Below are positions 60,617 to 64,000 of a stretch of DNA of 64,000 nucleotides, in pieces. A program made the translations under genes and the position numbers. The DNA is from an uncultured bacterium (GTDB taxonomy: Bacteria > Bacillota > Clostridia > Lachnospirales > Lachnospiraceae): positions 1 through 64,000 of the forward strand of contig CANSYK010000014.1 of assembly GCA_947651225.1 (NCBI GenBank), given 5' to 3'. Under the pieces are notes generated by a model. The model did no database searches. It was not told where the DNA came from and saw only the letters and a program-made list of their open reading frames with translations. The stretch's first letter is position 1. The number at the start of each line of letters is the position of its first letter.

Positions 60617-61918
60617 CTATGGCTGTGATACATAATTCAATGGATTTACATACACTCCATTTGCAAAGATTGCAAAATGAAGATGCGGTCCTGTTGAAAT
60701 TCCGGTATTCCCTGACAATGCAATCTGTTTCCCCGCTGAAACTGTCTGACCAACGCCAACACTCAAACTGGAACAATGCATGTAATAAGAGTATACCCCA
60801 TCTCCGTGATACAGTGCAATATAATTTCCGGCAGATGCAGAATAGGCAGCCGTCACAACCGTTCCTGACTTTGATGCAAGCACAGAAGTTCCAACTGGTA
60901 CAGAAATATCAATTCCTTTATGATTCGTACTTGCGCCATCCGTTGGGGAAGTTCGTTCACCAAAATAAGAGGTAATCGTGCCAGACACCGAAAGGGGCCA
61001 ACAGTATCCCTTTTCTGTCTCATCCAAAGTGATAGGTCGTTGTTCCTCCTGATTCTGATTTTTCTGGCGCTTCTTCTCTTCTTTTGCTGCCTTTTCCTTT
61101 GCTTCCTGTTCTGCTCTTTGCCTCTGCTCTGCTAAAAGCCTTTCCAGTTCTTCTTCCTGTTTTTTCAAAAGATTTTCCTGCTCCTGTGCTTCCCTGTCTT
61201 TTTCACGAAGCAATTTTTGATACTTTTCCAATTCCTCTGATTTCTTGTCAAGAAGAAGCTGTACAGAATCCTCCTCCAGTTTCAGGTTTTCCTTTAACCC
61301 TTCCAGCTCCCGTAAACTCTGGTCCAATTTATCCTGTGCCTGTTCTAACTTATCACATACCTCCTGATATGCCAGAACAAGATTGTTGTCATAATCTGTC
61401 ACCCGGCTCACATATTCCGCCCTGTTAAACAGTTCAGAAAGGCTGTCAGCCCCCAAAAGCAGTTCCAGATATCCACTACTGCCATTTTCATATATATATT
61501 TTATACGCTTCGACATAATATCATACTGCTTTTGCCGTTCCGCTTCCGCCTGCTCCTTTTCCCCCTGAAGCGCCTTACTCTCCTTCTTTACTTTGGATAT
61601 ATCGTCTTTGTTCTTCTCAATTCTTCCAGAAGTCTCTGTCATTTTACTGTCCAGAAATTCAATATTTTCCAAAACATCATTTTTTTGTTTCTCAATTTTT
61701 GCGATATCTTTCTCTAACTGCTTCTTTTCCTTTAATATTTCCGCATTTTTTCGATTGACCTCATCAATCTCTTTTTGAATATCGGCAGAAGATGCCGCCT
61801 GAACTGTATAGACTTCCTTCTCTTCCCCAGAAAAAGACAATCGGTCTAAACAACCGCTCCCAACAAGTACAGCCCCGACAAGCCACAGTCCAAATAGAAT
61901 TCCTGGTTTTTTCTTCAT
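60617..61918 (-). CDS. EnvC/NlpD-like murein hydrolase activator, coiled coil + M23 domain
   Basis: 433 aa. Signal peptide possibly with a lipobox (VLVGSGCLDRL), then ~250 residues of coiled coil (ADIQKEIDEVNRKNAEILKEKKQLEKD ...), an Arg/Glu/Gln-rich linker, and a C-terminal M23/LytM domain (HKGIDISVPVGTSVLASKSGTV, LHFAIFANGVYVNP; zinc ligands are present). Gene order after ftsEX indicates control by FtsEX at the septum. An intact LytM site suggests it may cut peptidoglycan itself. Confidence 0.92.
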   Translation of the reverse strand: MKKKPGILFGLWLVGAVLVGSGCLDRLSFSGEEKEVYTVQAASSADIQKEIDEVNRKNAEILKEKKQLEKDIAKIEKQKNDVLENIEFLDSKMTETSGRIEKNKDDISKVKKESKALQGEKEQAEAERQKQYDIMSKRIKYIYENGSSGYLELLLGADSLSELFNRAEYVSRVTDYDNNLVLAYQEVCDKLEQAQDKLDQSLRELEGLKENLKLEEDSVQLLLDKKSEELEKYQKLLREKDREAQEQENLLKKQEEELERLLAEQRQRAEQEAKEKAAKEEKKRQKNQNQEEQRPITLDETEKGYCWPLSVSGTITSYFGERTSPTDGASTNHKGIDISVPVGTSVLASKSGTVVTAAYSASAGNYIALYHGDGVYSYYMHCSSLSVGVGQTVSAGKQIALSGNTGISTGPHLHFAIFANGVYVNPLNYVSQP

Positions 61919-61989
61919 CCGTTCTTCCTCTCCTCTTGTACGCTAATGCTAATCGTTCCCTTCTTGCAAAGCCCTCTGCATCATATCTT

Positions 61990-62895
61990 CTACACTTCTT
62001 TCAAATGCTTGCGCACAGAAAGCACACTGCCCGTAAATCCAATCCCAATTCCAACCAGAAAGGAAAGTGGAATCAGAATCCGAAATTCTTCCACTGTATC
62101 TACAAAAGTAAGCCACTGAGACAACATAGAAAAATGTTCTAAAATAAAGCGAATCAACTTATCATATATAACCCATAACAGCAGCAACGGCACAATTGCT
62201 CCAACAAGCCCAATTACAATTCCTTCCACAATAAATGGCAGCTTAATAAACTGGTCTGTTGCGCCAATGTATTTCATAATAGAAATCTCATCTTTACGCA
62301 CACGAATTCCAGTTGCTACCGCTGTACTGATTAAAAAGACAGAAACCATTAACAGCAAAATAATAATCGAAACGGAAACATAGGTGACCAATGTATTAAA
62401 ACTGGTCAGTCCTTCTGCTATGCTGTTGGAGCTGTTTATTTTACGAACACCTTCAATTTTATGAATCAGGTTTACAATGCTCTCCTGATTTGATACATCA
62501 CTTAAATAAACCTCTAAAGAAGCCGAGTCCTTCAATGGGTTTTCTCCATCAAACGTATCCTCAATCCGGTCATTTTCAGAATACATTTCCTGTTGAAAAT
62601 TTTCCCAGGCTTCTTCTGCTGAAATATAGTTTACTTTTTCAACCGTTTTGCAGGCTTCCACTTCACTCTTTATATAATCAATCTGTTCCTGGGAAATCCC
62701 CTCATCAAAAAAAACGGTAATTCCCACAGTACTTTCTGCATTATATACCATATTCTGAAAATTGCTAATCAATGCATAAAAAATTCCCAGCAAAAACAGA
62801 CAGGTCGCAATTGTCCCAATCGCCGCCAGAGAAAACAGACGATTCTGCCCAATATTTTTTATCCCCTGTTTTAAACCATATCCAAATGTTTTCAC
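61990..62895 (-). CDS. ftsX: Cell division permease-like protein FtsX
   Basis: 301 aa: N-terminal cytoplasmic tail and helix (LFSLAAIGTIATCLFLLGIFYALI), an outer domain of about 120 residues, then three helices (YVSVSIIILLLMVSVFLI; VEGIVIGLVGAIVPLLLLWV; FRILIPLSFLVGIGIGFTGSV). Overlaps the ftsE stop by 4 nt. Transmits FtsE ATP hydrolysis to the hydrolase. Confidence 0.95.
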   Translation of the reverse strand: MKTFGYGLKQGIKNIGQNRLFSLAAIGTIATCLFLLGIFYALISNFQNMVYNAESTVGITVFFDEGISQEQIDYIKSEVEACKTVEKVNYISAEEAWENFQQEMYSENDRIEDTFDGENPLKDSASLEVYLSDVSNQESIVNLIHKIEGVRKINSSNSIAEGLTSFNTLVTYVSVSIIILLLMVSVFLISTAVATGIRVRKDEISIMKYIGATDQFIKLPFIVEGIVIGLVGAIVPLLLLWVIYDKLIRFILEHFSMLSQWLTFVDTVEEFRILIPLSFLVGIGIGFTGSVLSVRKHLKEV

Positions 62896-63590
62896 TGTAT
62901 ATAACCTCCCTGCGGTATATCATTCGTAACCATTCCCTGATTCAGCGTAATCACACGCTTTTGCATCTGGTTTACAATCTCATTATTATGAGTAACTACA
63001 AGAACTGTTGTACCAAGCTGATTCATTTCCTCTAACAAATCCATAATTTCCCACGAATTTTGGGGGTCCAAATTTCCTGTCGGTTCATCTGCCAAAAGAA
63101 TCGCCGGGCGGTTGACCATTGCACGCGCTATGGCTACCCGTTGCTGCTCTCCACCTGAAAGTTCCCGTGGATGTGCTCTGCGCTTGTCCTCAAGCCCCAC
63201 CATTTCTAACATCAAATTTACATTTCTCTTTATTCTGTCATGGCTGACACCAATTACTCGCTGTGACAAAGCAATATTTTCAAAAATATTGCGATCCTCT
63301 AACAATCGGAAATCCTGAAATACAACTCCCAGCATCCTTCGGTAATATGGCAATTCTTTCCTTTTTATCTTATTCAATTTTCTGCCCGCCACAGTAAGCT
63401 GGCCTGAAGTCACTCCTATTTCTCCGAGCAATGTCTTAATCAGAGTTGACTTTCCCGAACCGCTGCTTCCCACAACAAACAGAAACTCCCCTTTATTTAC
63501 AGATATGCTAACACTTTTTAGCGCCTCTGTCCCCATCGGATATGCCACTTTAAGATTCTCCATCTGAATCAACGATTCTTTGTTTTCCAT
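62892..63590 (-). CDS. ftsE: Cell division ATP-binding protein FtsE
   Basis: 232 aa: Walker [10 protein letters not shown], signature [14 protein letters not shown], Walker [14 protein letters not shown], switch VVTHNNEIV, and the FtsE-typical [20 protein letters not shown]. Strong GGAGG site. First gene of the septal cluster. Confidence 0.96.
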   Translation of the reverse strand: MENKESLIQMENLKVAYPMGTEALKSVSISVNKGEFLFVVGSSGSGKSTLIKTLLGEIGVTSGQLTVAGRKLNKIKRKELPYYRRMLGVVFQDFRLLEDRNIFENIALSQRVIGVSHDRIKRNVNLMLEMVGLEDKRRAHPRELSGGEQQRVAIARAMVNRPAILLADEPTGNLDPQNSWEIMDLLEEMNQLGTTVLVVTHNNEIVNQMQKRVITLNQGMVTNDIPQGGYIQ

Positions 63591-63617
63591 TTATCCTCCT
63601 CTGCCATACATACAGAA

Positions 63618-63640
63618 GGGCACCGCCTGCGCTGGTGCCC
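63618..63640 (-). terminator. Weak hairpin after the CdaR-type gene
   Basis: GGGCACC...GGTGCCC stem between the regulator and ftsE. Minus strand lacks a good T-tract (CTTCTG), so termination may be partial. Confidence 0.4.
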
Positions 63641-63667
63641 TGTCAAATACATTAAATAAGCAATATA

Positions 63668-64000
63668 TTAATACTCGAAATTTTCCATATATTTCATATA
63701 CTCGACAACCATTAACGCAATCTTAAAGGTAATTGCATCATCAAACACACGCAAATCAAGATTGGTACTTTTTTGCAGCTTATCCAAACGATAAACCAAC
63801 GTATTGCGGTGAATATAAAGCTGCCGTGATGTTTCTGACACATTCAGACTGTTTTCAAAAAACTTATTAATTGTCGCAATTGTTTCATCATCAAAATCAT
63901 CTGGTGATTTCTGTCCAAAAATTTCCTTAATAAACATCTTGCAAAGCGGCATTGGAAGCTGATAAATCAAACGGCCAATTCCAAGAGTGCTGTAAGCAAT
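63668..64000 (-). CDS. CdaR/PucR-type transcriptional regulator, C-terminal end (cut by window edge)
   Basis: Open frame continues to the window end (IAYSTLGIGRLIYQLPMPLCKMF). The visible C-terminus has the PucR/CdaR helix-turn-helix: FFENSLNVSETSRQLYIHRNTLVYRLDKLQKSTNLDLRVFDDAITFKIALMV. Such proteins regulate sugar diacid, purine or amino acid use; the sensing part is outside the window. A TTG at 63970 is not a start. Confidence 0.85.
   Translation of the reverse strand: MAYSTLGIGRLIYQLPMPLCKMFIKEIFGQKSPDDFDDETIATINKFFENSLNVSETSRQLYIHRNTLVYRLDKLQKSTNLDLRVFDDAITFKIALMVVEYMKYMENFEY

Overview
The window looks like the chromosome of an anaerobic, spore-forming Clostridia member, most likely Lachnospiraceae. 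The signs are low GC, strong GGAGG ribosome sites, the sporulation genes sigK and spoIIID, an FeFe-hydrogenase-like sensor, an EcfA1-EcfA2-EcfT module next to truA, and a fruK-fruA-ptsH-ptsI-fruR operon. The genus is not determined here.

The most notable region is 1281-6903. The sporulation sigma factor gene sigK is split in two. Its 5' half (minus strand, start 6903) and 3' half (minus strand, 1647-1281) are separated by a compact skin-like element of about 4.98 kb (1648-6631). The element carries a large serine recombinase, a 62-codon ORF overlapping the recombinase start (a candidate directionality factor), a membrane-anchored protein of unknown function, and a divergent C_GCAxxG_C_C + degenerate GGDEF + EAL protein. 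The two junctions share the trinucleotide TAA. Joining there restores one 212-codon sigK frame. Just inside the element, 8-bp inverted arms lie exactly 15 nt from the core on each side, as expected for a serine-integrase attP. A sigma-E-like promoter precedes the recombinase, and the joined SigK would have no pro-sequence, so excision is probably the main switch. spoIIID is also in the window (30873-31124).

Left edge: the 5' end of a group IIC intron inserted just behind the terminator of yhaM. 6991-13788: a MYG1-like protein, icd, an S1-domain protein, ispF, tRNA-Met and tRNA-Val, a VanZ-like protein and an AI-2E-type permease. 14150-22000: a secreted C1 protease, an exonuclease, veg, a CheA-like kinase, a SEC-C protein, and glf-lrgA-lrgB. 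22157-25059: copper resistance (csoR, then copA with a CopZ domain fused in frame that also has its own ribosome site). 25122-31124: a MATE pump, a phosphoesterase, an acetyltransferase, glgA with a K/E/A-rich N-terminal extension, and spoIIID. 31401-44388: trkA-trkH, the hydrogenase-like/MCP sensor, an Asn/Ser-repeat protein, a rhodanese, an AGCS and an AEC transporter, ahcY, and a zinc-ribbon membrane protein. 44584-51235: an ABC-2 exporter, truA, and the ECF module. 51444-58598: PepSY and YccF proteins and the fructose PTS operon, whose HPr has Lys instead of regulatory Ser46. 58667-64000: an FNT channel, the ftsE-ftsX-M23 hydrolase-S41 protease cell-division set, and the 3' end of a CdaR/PucR-type regulator.

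Two dispersed repeat families fill many intergenic gaps. Family A is about 195 bp, with perfect 16-17 bp terminal inverted repeats (GTTACTATTCACGGCT) and two hairpin modules that also occur singly. Family B has one end reading TAGAGCGTGTTTGAAAA and often overlaps the stop codon of the upstream gene.
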